From: Bacteroidota bacterium
GTDB lineage: Bacteria > Bacteroidota > Ignavibacteria > Kapaibacteriales > UBA2268
DNA length: 42,888 nt
Assembly (NCBI GenBank): GCA_009777815.1
Contig: WRLB01000006.1
Location: forward strand, 1 to 42,888
Direction: 5' to 3'
The notes below the pieces were generated by a model. The model saw only the letters and a list, made by a program, of their open reading frames with translations. It was not told the origin of the DNA and did no database searches. The translations under genes and the position numbers were made by a program. Below, piece after piece: positions 27,181 through 34,188 of the stretch (position 1 is the first letter of the stretch; each line of letters opens with the position of its first letter).

Positions 27181-27725
27181 ACTTCATCATCTCTTTATTT
27201 TACAAACAATTTACTTGTATTTACTAATAAATTACTCGTATTTACTCATCTTTTACTTCTAATTACAAATAAATCACTTCTAATTACTAATAAATTACTT
27301 CTAATTACTAATAAATTGCCTCTAATTACTCGTAATTTGCCTCTAATTAGGCGAAAAGTTGAGTAATTACTCGTCTTTTGCCTCTAATTACTCGTGATTT
27401 GCCTCTAATTAGGCGAAAAGTTGAGTAATTACTCGTAAAAGACGAGTAATTACAGGCAAAACGTGACTAATTAGTAACGTTTTATTAGTAAATACGAGTA
27501 AGTTATTAGTAAATACGAGTAAGTTATTAGTAAATAGAAGTAAATTATTAGTAATTACGAGTGATTTATTAGTAAATAGGAGTAAGTTATTTGTAAAAAC
27601 AAACAAATCAACACGAGGGCAAGCCCCCGTGTTAATACTTACGAGTAAGTTATTTGTAATTAGGAGTAAAATATTTGTAAATACGAGTAAGTTATTTGTA
27701 ATTAGGAGTAAAATATTTAAAAAAA
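27181..27725. repeat. mirrored 21-bp word array with 34-bp core
   Basis: The left half consists of 21-bp units of two words, such as TTACTTCTAA then TTACTAATAAA, later TTGCCTCTAA then TTACTCGTAA. A 59-bp stretch (27316-27374) is repeated with one change at 27378-27436. The core 27454-27487 contains CGTGACTAATTAGTAACG, a near-palindrome. The right half uses inverted words (AGTAAATACG then AGTAAGTTATT). A family A hairpin is inserted at 27610-27633. The region fills the 660-bp gap between the barrel gene and mutS'. The open frames within it are a consequence of the 21-bp period and are not annotated. Confidence 0.9.
27610..27633. repeat. family A hairpin inserted in the array
   Basis: AACACGAGGG pairs with CCCCCGTGTT with one mismatch. 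It interrupts the right half of the 27.2-kb array, whose words resume directly after it. Confidence 0.75.
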
Positions 27726-27738
27726 TATAAAAAATAAT

Positions 27739-27746
27739 TATTTTTG
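27739..27746 (+). promoter_or_regulatory. -7 box directly in front of mutS'
   Basis: TATTTTTG ends 4 bp before the ATG at 27751. With the usual start point 5-8 bp after the box, the transcript would begin at or near the ATG and be leaderless. Confidence 0.5.
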
Positions 27747-27750
27747 CAAA

Positions 27751-29232
27751 ATGAAAGATAATTCTAATGACGAAAATAATGCTATATGTAAAACTATAAA
27801 TAATATAATTTCGTTAGATGAACTTGTTAAAACAATAAAAGATGCAATTTTAGATGAGCCAAGTATTAATTTCGGCACAGGGAATATTTTTAGAAAAGGT
27901 TATAATGAAGAATTAGATTTGTATGTTCAAGCAAAGTATTCAGCACAAAATTGGTTAGATAAATATCAAGATAAAGAGCGTGCTGCTACCGATATTCCAT
28001 CGCTTAAAGCAGGTTATAATAGTGTTTTTGGCTATTATATAGAAATTACAAAAATACATAGCAAAAAAATACCATCACATTATGAGCGGAAGCAAACTTT
28101 AGTAAATGCTGAACGATATACAACTCCCGAGTTAAAAGAATTTGAGGCAAAGATATTAGATGCAGAGTTCAAAATACAAGAGATAGAACATAGATTGTTT
28201 AATGAAATAAAATCAAAGATATTAGAATATATAGAGCAGATTCAGAATAATGCATACCATTTAGCAGTTCTTGATTGCTTTCAAAGTTTTGCAACAATAT
28301 CTAAATTAAATAACTACGTTAAGCCGTCAATAGATGATTCGCTTTCTTTAGAAATAGATGCGGGTCGTCATCCTGTAGTTGAGAAGTCATTGCCTGCAAG
28401 CGAGATATTTGTTCCGAATAATACTTTTATGGATACAGATACGGAGCAGATACATATAATAACGGGACCGAATATGGCAGGGAAATCTTGTTATTTGCGG
28501 CAAACTGCTTTAATAGTTTTAATGGGACAGATAGGTTGTTTTGTGCCTGCAAATAAGGCACATTTTGGATTCGTAGATAGAATATTTACACGCGTTGGTG
28601 CTCAAGATAATATAAGTGCCGGTGAAAGCACTTTTCTTGTAGAAATGCAAGAAACAGCATATATTCTTAATAATGCAACGAAACGAAGTTTGATATTGCT
28701 TGACGAAGTTGGAAGAGGAACAGCTACTTTTGATGGTATATCTATTGCTTGGGCTATCGCAGAATATATACACGAGCATATTAAAGCAAAAACATTATTT
28801 GCCACACACTATCACGAACTAAACGATTTAGAATCAAAGTATAATAGGATTATAAATTACAGGGCAGATGTTTTAGAATCTGGTAGCAATATCGTATTTA
28901 CACATAATATTAGCAAAGGTGCAAAGGTGCATTCTTATCATTCTTACGGCATATATGTTGGACGGATGGCAGGATTGCCTTATTCTGTTGTGCATCGTGC
29001 AAGTGAAATTATGGGCGAGTTTGAAAAAAGTGTTAACACATCTAACAATAAACTTTTTGCTGATACTTCTAATATCCTTACAACAAAAAAGCATCAACAA
29101 CAAGAATCACAACTCTCCATTTTTGAAATACAAGATGATGCTATTAGAGATAAACTACGTAACGCAGATTTAAATTCAATGACTCCTTTACAAGCCCTCC
29201 AATACCTCCAAGAACTAAAAAATTGCTTGTAG
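27751..29232 (+). CDS. N-terminally truncated MutS (lever end, clamp and ATPase only)
   Basis: These 493 residues correspond to the C-terminal part of MutS, which is normally about 850-880 residues. Present are the end of the lever domain (IFRKGYNEELD, 46-56), the clamp region (LKAGYNSVFGYYIEITK, 85-101) and the ATPase. The ATPase has Walker A GPNMAGKS (239-246), Walker B LILLDEVGRG (314-323) and ATHYHEL (351-357), and a dimerisation tail follows. Missing are domain I, which carries the Phe-x-Glu mismatch-reading motif, domain II and most of domain III. No upstream frame encodes them; the gap is a word array. It has its own -7 box and intact codons, so it may be a functional ATPase/clamp paralogue (MutS-like without mismatch reading) or a gene cut by array insertion. 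It lacks the Smr domain of MutS2. Confidence 0.88.
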   Translation: MKDNSNDENNAICKTINNIISLDELVKTIKDAILDEPSINFGTGNIFRKGYNEELDLYVQAKYSAQNWLDKYQDKERAATDIPSLKAGYNSVFGYYIEITKIHSKKIPSHYERKQTLVNAERYTTPELKEFEAKILDAEFKIQEIEHRLFNEIKSKILEYIEQIQNNAYHLAVLDCFQSFATISKLNNYVKPSIDDSLSLEIDAGRHPVVEKSLPASEIFVPNNTFMDTDTEQIHIITGPNMAGKSCYLRQTALIVLMGQIGCFVPANKAHFGFVDRIFTRVGAQDNISAGESTFLVEMQETAYILNNATKRSLILLDEVGRGTATFDGISIAWAIAEYIHEHIKAKTLFATHYHELNDLESKYNRIINYRADVLESGSNIVFTHNISKGAKVHSYHSYGIYVGRMAGLPYSVVHRASEIMGEFEKSVNTSNNKLFADTSNILTTKKHQQQESQLSIFEIQDDAIRDKLRNADLNSMTPLQALQYLQELKNCL

Positions 29233-29261
29233 AGCGTTGAAAATAAAAAAGATTATGTATT

Positions 29262-29290
29262 CTGTTATTTTGAACTTGTTTCGGCATCTT
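29262..29290. repeat. single family B arm
   Basis: TGTTATTTTGAACTTGTTTC then GGCATCTTTTTT lies just after mutS'. Only one arm is present. Confidence 0.6.
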
Positions 29291-29307
29291 TTTTAACATA
29301 AATAATT

Positions 29308-29562
29308 ATGGATATTTTTATAAATAAAATTTGTTATACTGAACTTGTTTATCAAAGGATAAACAAAAAACTAAACACCCAATTTTCAAAACAAGAAATT
29401 GAAAAAATGATATTTGATATTATTGAAAAAACTGAAGAAAGTTATTTTGAAAAAAAAGGCAAAAACTACTATATATCTAATAAAGAACATAATATTAGAA
29501 TAACAATAAATTCAAACACTTTTAGAGTTATTACCGTTGACAAAATTGTAAAGTATTTATAA
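29308..29562 (+). CDS. DUF3781-like small protein
   Basis: This 84-residue protein contains ICYTELVYQRINKKLNTQFS, EIEKMIFDIIEKTEE, and KGKNYYISNKEHNIRITINS followed by NTFRVITVD. From memory these match the DUF3781 family of short uncharacterised bacterial proteins. It is probably a compact alpha/beta cytoplasmic protein, with a helix-rich first half and a two-strand beta hairpin near the end. The function is unknown. The aminopeptidase gene begins 54 bp downstream on the same strand, so co-transcription is possible. Confidence 0.75.
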   Translation: MDIFINKICYTELVYQRINKKLNTQFSKQEIEKMIFDIIEKTEESYFEKKGKNYYISNKEHNIRITINSNTFRVITVDKIVKYL

Positions 29563-29615
29563 TTTTGTCAAAAATTTTTATTAATTTACAACAATTTTTA
29601 ATTAAATATAAAAAA

Positions 29616-30575
29616 ATGGCAACTGAAAAATTAATCATTGCTGCAAAAGCAGCATTAAAGGAGTATTTATGTGTCACTCCTACCGAAAATATATTAATCA
29701 TTTCTGACGAAGGATTGCGAGAAATAGGACTCGCATTATATGAAGCAGGCCAAACATTATGCAAAGAATCCTTCTACGTGGAAATTAAAAAAAGAGAAGT
29801 AAACGGGCAAGAACCACCCGAAGCAATCTCATCGTTAATGAAAAAAGTAGATGCAGTAATTTGTGCTACATCACGTTCGATGACGCACACCGATGCTCGC
29901 AGAGGAGCAACAGAAGCAGGCACAAGAGTAGGAACAATGCCTGGAATAAACACCGATATAATGCTGCGTTGTTTTGCTGCTAACTCTAATAGCATTATAG
30001 AGTTAAATAACAAACTAATATCTACACTAACCGATGCAAAAGAAATAAAACTTACTTCCAAATCAGGCACTGATGCAACTTTTGGATTTGCGGGAAGAAA
30101 AGTTATATCATCCACAGGCGTGCTGTCTAATAAGAGTGCTTGGGGAAACATACCTTCAGGTGAAGTATATTTTGCCCCATTAGAAGATAAAGCAGACGGC
30201 AAACTTATAATTGATGGCTCTGTTGCAGGTATTGGAATGATTAAAGAACCAATAACTATATATCTTAAAAATGGAAAAATCACATCTATTGAAGGCGGAG
30301 ATGATGCCAAAAAATTAGATGAAATGTTAAGTAATGTCGGCGAAAAAGCGAAAATAGTTGCTGAATTTGGTATCGGAACTAATCCTAAAGCAGAAATAAG
30401 TGGATGCATTTTAGAAGACGAAAAAGTTATGGGAACTGTCCATATTGCATTCGGCAATAATATTTCTATGGGCGGGACAAACGATATTCCAATACATATA
30501 GATTGCATAATTAGAAATCCATCGTTCAGTGTTGATGGCAAATCTATAATGGAAGAAGGAAAGTTTGTATTTTAA
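29616..30575 (+). CDS. M29-like leucyl aminopeptidase family protein
   Basis: This 319-residue protein belongs to the family annotated as aminopeptidase or leucyl aminopeptidase, related to aminopeptidase T (M29). The N-terminal half has a Rossmann-like region (NILIISDEGLREIGLALYEA) and ATSRSMTHTDARRGATEAGT then RVGTMPGI. The C-terminal half carries likely metal-site motifs: GEVYFAPLEDKADGKLIIDG, KIVAEFGIGTNPKAEISGC, GTVHIAFGNNISMGG and IPIHIDCII. I chose the ATG at 29616 (MATEKLIIAAKAAL) over an upstream TTG at 29565, which would add an implausible 17-residue head. It probably trims peptides in the cytoplasm; the true substrate of this subgroup is uncertain. A hairpin terminator follows. Confidence 0.82.
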   Translation: MATEKLIIAAKAALKEYLCVTPTENILIISDEGLREIGLALYEAGQTLCKESFYVEIKKREVNGQEPPEAISSLMKKVDAVICATSRSMTHTDARRGATEAGTRVGTMPGINTDIMLRCFAANSNSIIELNNKLISTLTDAKEIKLTSKSGTDATFGFAGRKVISSTGVLSNKSAWGNIPSGEVYFAPLEDKADGKLIIDGSVAGIGMIKEPITIYLKNGKITSIEGGDDAKKLDEMLSNVGEKAKIVAEFGIGTNPKAEISGCILEDEKVMGTVHIAFGNNISMGGTNDIPIHIDCIIRNPSFSVDGKSIMEEGKFVF

Positions 30576-30623
30576 AATCTACATTTTATTTTACCTAAAT
30601 AAGTTCGGAATAAAAAGTATTTT

Positions 30624-30647
30624 AACACGGGGATTCATCCCCGTGTT
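30624..30647. terminator. family A hairpin after the aminopeptidase gene
   Basis: A perfect 10-bp stem pairs AACACGGGGA with TCCCCGTGTT and is followed by ATTTTTTAT. It is a good intrinsic terminator on the plus strand and a member of the dispersed A family. Confidence 0.75.
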
Positions 30648-30664
30648 ATTTTTTATAAAAACTA

Positions 30665-30693
30665 TGTTATGCTGAACTTGATTCTGTATAACA
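30665..30693. repeat. family B short hairpin
   Basis: TGTTATGCTGAAC then TTGATTCTGTATAACA forms a short hairpin between the converging aminopeptidase and HIT genes. Confidence 0.6.
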
Positions 30694-30713
30694 TTTTTAT
30701 AGGTTACATATAA

Positions 30714-31055
30714 TTAAGCATTCCAAATTAATTTCTTTCCTGCCAAAAGATGACAATGAATATGAAAAACCGTCTGTCCGCCGTCAGCATTGCAATTGAA
30801 AACCAATCTGTATCCATTTTCAGCAACACCTTGTTGCTTCGCAATATGTTTGGCTGCAAGAACAATTTTTCCTATTATTGCTTCATTATCCGCATTAATG
30901 TCGTTGATTGTTGGTATTTGTTCTTTTGGAATAACTAATATATGGACTGGTGCAATCGGGTTAATATCGTTGATTGCAAAAACAAAATTGTCCTCATAAA
31001 TGATTTCTGATGGAATTTCTTTATTGTAAATTTTTTTAAAAATTGAATCTGCCAT
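30714..31055 (-). CDS. HIT family nucleotide hydrolase (HINT/PKCI-like)
   Basis: This 113-residue histidine-triad protein contains IYNKEIPSEIIYEDNFVFAI, the central PVHILVIPKEQIPTINDI strand-helix unit, GYRLVFNCNADGGQTVFHIH and the triad HIHCHLLAGKKL, with three alternating histidines. HINT-type members hydrolyse adenosine phosphoramidates or AMP-lysine. It is a cytoplasmic dimer by family. It is divergent from ssb and has its own -7 box. Confidence 0.95.
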   Translation of the reverse strand: MADSIFKKIYNKEIPSEIIYEDNFVFAINDINPIAPVHILVIPKEQIPTINDINADNEAIIGKIVLAAKHIAKQQGVAENGYRLVFNCNADGGQTVFHIHCHLLAGKKLIWNA

Positions 31056-31077
31056 AAATAAAAAAATAATTTTTATA

Positions 31078-31085
31078 CAAAATTA
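31078..31085 (-). promoter_or_regulatory. -7 box for the HIT gene
   Basis: The minus strand reads TAATTTTG, fitting TAnnTTTG, 23 bp before the start at 31055. Confidence 0.45.
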
Positions 31086-31120
31086 CAAAAAATATTATAT
31101 AAAAGCATTTAAAAAAAATG

Positions 31121-31128
31121 TATATTTG
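31121..31128 (+). promoter_or_regulatory. -7 box for ssb
   Basis: TATATTTG lies about 65 bp before the ssb ATG. A second candidate, TATTTTTG, is at 31171-31178. ssb is one of few genes here with a Shine-Dalgarno-like site (GGAGAACG, 31181-31188), as expected for a highly expressed gene. Confidence 0.5.
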
Positions 31129-31192
31129 TAATTTAAAACGTTGATTATAACGAAAATTTAATATTAGATATATTTTTGTCGGAGAACGAAAA

Positions 31193-31669
31193 ATGGCAAG
31201 AACATTAAACAAAGTAATGTTAATTGGTAATGTGGGCAGAGACCCCGAATTAAAACATACCCCTAGCGGTATTCCCGTAACATCATTCAATTTAGCAACA
31301 ACTGACTCGTGGAAAGATAGAGCAGGAGTTTTGCAAGAACACACAGATTGGCACACCGTTGTAGCATGGCGAGGATTAGCCGAAATATGCCACAAACTTG
31401 TTAAAAAAGGTGCCAGAATCTACGTCGAAGGAAAATTACAAACACGTAATTTTGAAGACAAAAACGGAATAAGAAAACACATAGTGGAAGTTCTTATTGA
31501 TAATATGCTAATGCTTGATGCAAAGCGTAACAAAGAAGGTGAAGTAGAACAAAGTTTAGATATAGAAAACTTTACTATGACTTCTTTTGAAGATGATGAT
31601 TTTATGTCACTGATTGCAGATGTAAGTAGTCCATCTGCAGATTTTGATGAAGATAAATCTATCTTTTAA
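31193..31669 (+). CDS. ssb: single-stranded DNA-binding protein
   Basis: This 158-residue protein has an N-terminal OB fold (about 1-105): LNKVMLIGNVGRDPELKHTP, VTSFNLATTDSWKDRAGVLQ, DWHTVVAWRGLAEICHKLVK, KGARIYVEGKLQTRNFEDKN. An acidic linker and an acidic tail ending in EDKSIF follow, a variant of the DDDIPF tip that recruits replication and repair proteins. Length and order are standard. It is divergent from the HIT gene and ends in a good terminator. Other copies may exist elsewhere in the genome. Confidence 0.96.
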   Translation: MARTLNKVMLIGNVGRDPELKHTPSGIPVTSFNLATTDSWKDRAGVLQEHTDWHTVVAWRGLAEICHKLVKKGARIYVEGKLQTRNFEDKNGIRKHIVEVLIDNMLMLDAKRNKEGEVEQSLDIENFTMTSFEDDDFMSLIADVSSPSADFDEDKSIF

Positions 31670-31712
31670 TATATAATTTTTCTAACAAACATTTTTTTTC
31701 TTTAAATTTTAT

Positions 31713-31740
31713 ACAGAAGTTTTAGGACTTCTGTTTTTTT
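31713..31740. terminator. terminator of ssb
   Basis: ACAGAAGT pairs with ACTTCTGT around TTTAGG, followed by seven or more T. Confidence 0.85.
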
Positions 31741-31790
31741 ATACGGGGATGCGGATTTAATTTGGAATAAACTTTTTAGAGGTTCAATTA

Positions 31791-32594
31791 TCAAACGCCT
31801 CTATCAAATTCAGGATAAATAAAACTTTCTATACTTAAAGATTTGCCTGTATTTTCATCAACTTTAATAACTACTCCTGCTATTTTATTATTTTCTGAAG
31901 CGGGCTCATATTTATGTGCTGTTTGATAAATAATTCTATTTAATGAAACATCTGTTTTTAATCCTAAAACAGAATTATATGGTCCCGTCATACCGACATC
32001 GGATATATAAGCCGTTCCTTGTGGAAAGATTTGTGCATCGGCTGTTTGAACATGTGTATGTGTTCCTATAACTGCACTAACTCTACCATCTAAATACCAA
32101 CCCATAGAAACTTTTTCGCTTGTGGCTTCGGCATGAAAATCAACAACTATTATTTTAACTTCATTATTATTTATACTATTTATCACTTTATTAGCGGCTC
32201 GGAAAGGACAATCAATCGGATACATAAAAGTCCTACCCTGCAATTGCATAACTGCTATTTTTATATCTGTATATGGAATTGTTGTAATTTTATAACCCAA
32301 TCCTGCATTCCCGCTCGGATAATTATAAGGACGCAAAACATTATCACTTGACTTTAATAATCGCTGTGCATACCAATTATCCCATATATGATTCCCTGTA
32401 GTTATTACGCTCGTTCCCAATTCTAAAAGAACATTTGCTTCACGCTCTGTGATACCTTTGCCGTTACAGATATTTTCGCCATTTACGATAATAAATTGCG
32501 TATTATATTTCTTTTCTATATAATTTAGATTTTCATTTAGATAATCTAAACCTGAAAACCCTACAACATCCCCTATAAACAATATATTAACCAT
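31791..32594 (-). CDS. YmdB-type metallophosphoesterase
   Basis: This 267-residue protein of the TIGR00282/YmdB family has the dimetal site motifs in order: FIGDVVG (6-12), VNGENICNGKGI (about 38-49), TGNHIWDN (about 66-73), DFHAEATSEK (about 152-161) and GTHTHVQTADAQI (about 177-189). Bacillus YmdB cleaves cyclic nucleotides and affects motility and biofilm gene expression. Whether this one does the same is inference. It stands alone with its own TATATTTG box and converges with ssb. Confidence 0.93.
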   Translation of the reverse strand: MVNILFIGDVVGFSGLDYLNENLNYIEKKYNTQFIIVNGENICNGKGITEREANVLLELGTSVITTGNHIWDNWYAQRLLKSSDNVLRPYNYPSGNAGLGYKITTIPYTDIKIAVMQLQGRTFMYPIDCPFRAANKVINSINNNEVKIIVVDFHAEATSEKVSMGWYLDGRVSAVIGTHTHVQTADAQIFPQGTAYISDVGMTGPYNSVLGLKTDVSLNRIIYQTAHKYEPASENNKIAGVVIKVDENTGKSLSIESFIYPEFDRGV

Positions 32595-32627
32595 AACACT
32601 TTATATATTTTTATTTATCAATAATTA

Positions 32628-32635
32628 CAAATATA
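32628..32635 (-). promoter_or_regulatory. -7 box for the YmdB-type gene
   Basis: The minus strand reads TATATTTG, 34 bp before the start at 32594. Confidence 0.6.
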
Positions 32636-32680
32636 CTTATTATTTTCTTATTTTTTTTGCTATCGTGCAAACTTTTTTGC

Positions 32681-32880
32681 TGTCATGCTGAACTTGTTTC
32701 AGCATCTCCACCTTTATACCTGTCATGCTGAACTTATTTCAGCATCTCCACCTTTATACCTGTCATGCTGAACTTGTTTCAGCATCTCCACCTTTTAACC
32801 TGTCATGCTGAACTTGTTTCAGCATCTCCACCTTTATACCTGTCATGCTGAACTTGTTTCAGCATCTCCACCTTTTATTC
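32681..32880. repeat. five tandem copies of a 40-bp family B unit
   Basis: Copies start at 32681, 32721, 32761, 32801 and 32841, each reading TGTCATGCTGAACTTGTTTC then AGCATCTCCACCTTTATACC with at most a few changes. Each unit contains the hairpin TGCTGAACTTGTTTCAGCA. The period is an exact 40 bp. Units lack unique spacers, so this is not a CRISPR. Confidence 0.95.
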
Positions 32881-33027
32881 ATCACGGGGATTTATCTCCG
32901 TGTTGCATAACTTTTGCTCGGATTTACCCATCTTTTACTCAATTTTGCTCGTGATTTACTAATTTTTGCTCGGATTTAGCAGTCATACAAACTTGTTTCA
33001 GCATCCCCTAAATCATTATGGGATGAC
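32881..33027. repeat. A hairpin, short 21-bp word array and B arm
   Basis: A hairpin at 32881-32904 (ATCACGGGGA with TCTCCGTGTT) follows the five-copy tandem directly. At 32912-32980 the words TTTTGCTCG and ATTTACT repeat with 21- and 10-bp steps, a mini version of the word arrays. At 32981-33027 lies a B-like arm (CTTGTTTCAGCATCCCC and its inverse GGGATGAC). No gene is seen between the YmdB-type gene and the GLUG gene. Confidence 0.7.
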
Positions 33028-33055
33028 AAAAGGATTTTTAGAGGTTTCCCTAATT

Positions 33056-34099
33056 TTATTCATCGCCTGTTATCCCGCCAACACTTTCTTCTCCTTCAAT
33101 TATTCCTGTGTTGATACAGTTGGTTATAACGGTATTATTATTCAATGCATAGCCGACAATTCCCCCAATAGATTCATTTCCCTCTATAAACCCGGCGTTG
33201 ATGCAGTTGGTTACTATTGCAGGCTGCTGCCGGGTATTGCCTAAAATCCCACCTACTCTATATTTTCCTTTTACAAATCCAATATTAATGCAATCATCTA
33301 TTTTTAGAGTATCAAAGTTATTACAAGCTCCAGCAATTCCTCCTGCAAAACTTTCATTTCCAACAAATCCAATATTAATACATTTTTTTATTGTAATTCC
33401 ATATCCTACCCCCCCAATAATTCCACCTGCACCCCAAGTATCTGAATTGGACGTTGAATACATATTTCCTGTATTAATGCAATTTTCAATGATGCAATTA
33501 TGTGCACTTCCAGTAATGCCACCTGGTCCCAAAAGACGAAAACATTGACCTTCAAAATATACATCACAAGAATTAATGCAATTTTTAAATATGGTTGGTT
33601 TATCGTAGTTATTATCTGAAACAGTCCCAGCAATTCCGCCTATCCAAACAGTAGCAACACTATTGTATGAAGAATATTTAACATATCCTTCTGTTCTAAG
33701 ATTAATAATAGTACCATTCCTTATGACTCCAAAAAGACCTATTACAGTGTACATATTAAAAGAAATTGCAGCAGTATCAATACCTAATACAATTTTAAAA
33801 TTGTTGCCGTTAAAATGTCCTTCAAATAAGTGTGTATAGGGTGCGTTCCCTATTATTGTTCTAATTGTGTCAGTAATATCATTCATTAATTGAAAATATT
33901 TGCCTTTACTCCAACTGCCAAGAGAATTAGTTGGATTATTATTTACACTATCGGCAAGTTCTTCCAAATGTGCTTTTGTATAGATTTCAAAAGCCGTGGC
34001 TTCTGTAATTCCATCTCCGCCACCGAATGGACCAGTTTGTGCGTTTGCTGTTTGTATTGTTATCGCTATCATAACAATTATAAAAATAAATCTGTTCAT
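33056..34099 (-). CDS. GLUG-repeat surface protein, short C-terminus
   Basis: The preferred start at 34099 (MNRFIFIIVMIAITIQTANA) gives a clean signal peptide and 347 residues; an upstream ATG at 34132 would add 11 residues. A conserved N-terminal domain (GDGITEATAFEIYTKAHLEE, KGKYFQLMNDI) is followed by a laminin-like strand (FEGHFNGNNFKIVLGI) and about eight GLUG-type repeats (GGIIGGVGYGITIKKCINIG and similar). GLUG repeats form a beta-helix-like solenoid in secreted adhesins and peptidases. It stops abruptly inside a repeat, without the closing domain that its paralogue at 41179-42429 has, and dispersed repeats follow, so it may be truncated. There is no T9SS tail. Confidence 0.8.
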   Translation of the reverse strand: MNRFIFIIVMIAITIQTANAQTGPFGGGDGITEATAFEIYTKAHLEELADSVNNNPTNSLGSWSKGKYFQLMNDITDTIRTIIGNAPYTHLFEGHFNGNNFKIVLGIDTAAISFNMYTVIGLFGVIRNGTIINLRTEGYVKYSSYNSVATVWIGGIAGTVSDNNYDKPTIFKNCINSCDVYFEGQCFRLLGPGGITGSAHNCIIENCINTGNMYSTSNSDTWGAGGIIGGVGYGITIKKCINIGFVGNESFAGGIAGACNNFDTLKIDDCINIGFVKGKYRVGGILGNTRQQPAIVTNCINAGFIEGNESIGGIVGYALNNNTVITNCINTGIIEGEESVGGITGDE

Positions 34100-34188
34100 A
34101 ATTTTATGTAATATGTTTTTTATAATCTGCAATATAATAAAATTTAATTTAAAAGTTTTGGTTTTTACTATTCGAACGACAAATTACT

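Noticed and set aside
27409-27606. Minus-strand open frame within the 27-kb array
   Set aside because: Same reason: low-complexity FTNNLL heptads come from the 21-bp period, and the frame crosses the array's mirror centre.
27751-29232. MutS2 identity for the truncated MutS
   Set aside because: The clamp region LKAGYNSVFGYYIEITK and the ATHYHEL form are MutS1-like, and there is no C-terminal Smr domain.
29774-30541. Long minus-strand open frame opposite the aminopeptidase gene
   Set aside because: The plus-strand frame has clear family motifs. The antisense frame is hydrophobic low-complexity sequence typical of a shadow frame.
32681-32880. Possible CRISPR array (regular 40-bp period)
   Set aside because: The whole 40-bp unit is repeated, there are no unique spacers, and no cas genes are in the window.
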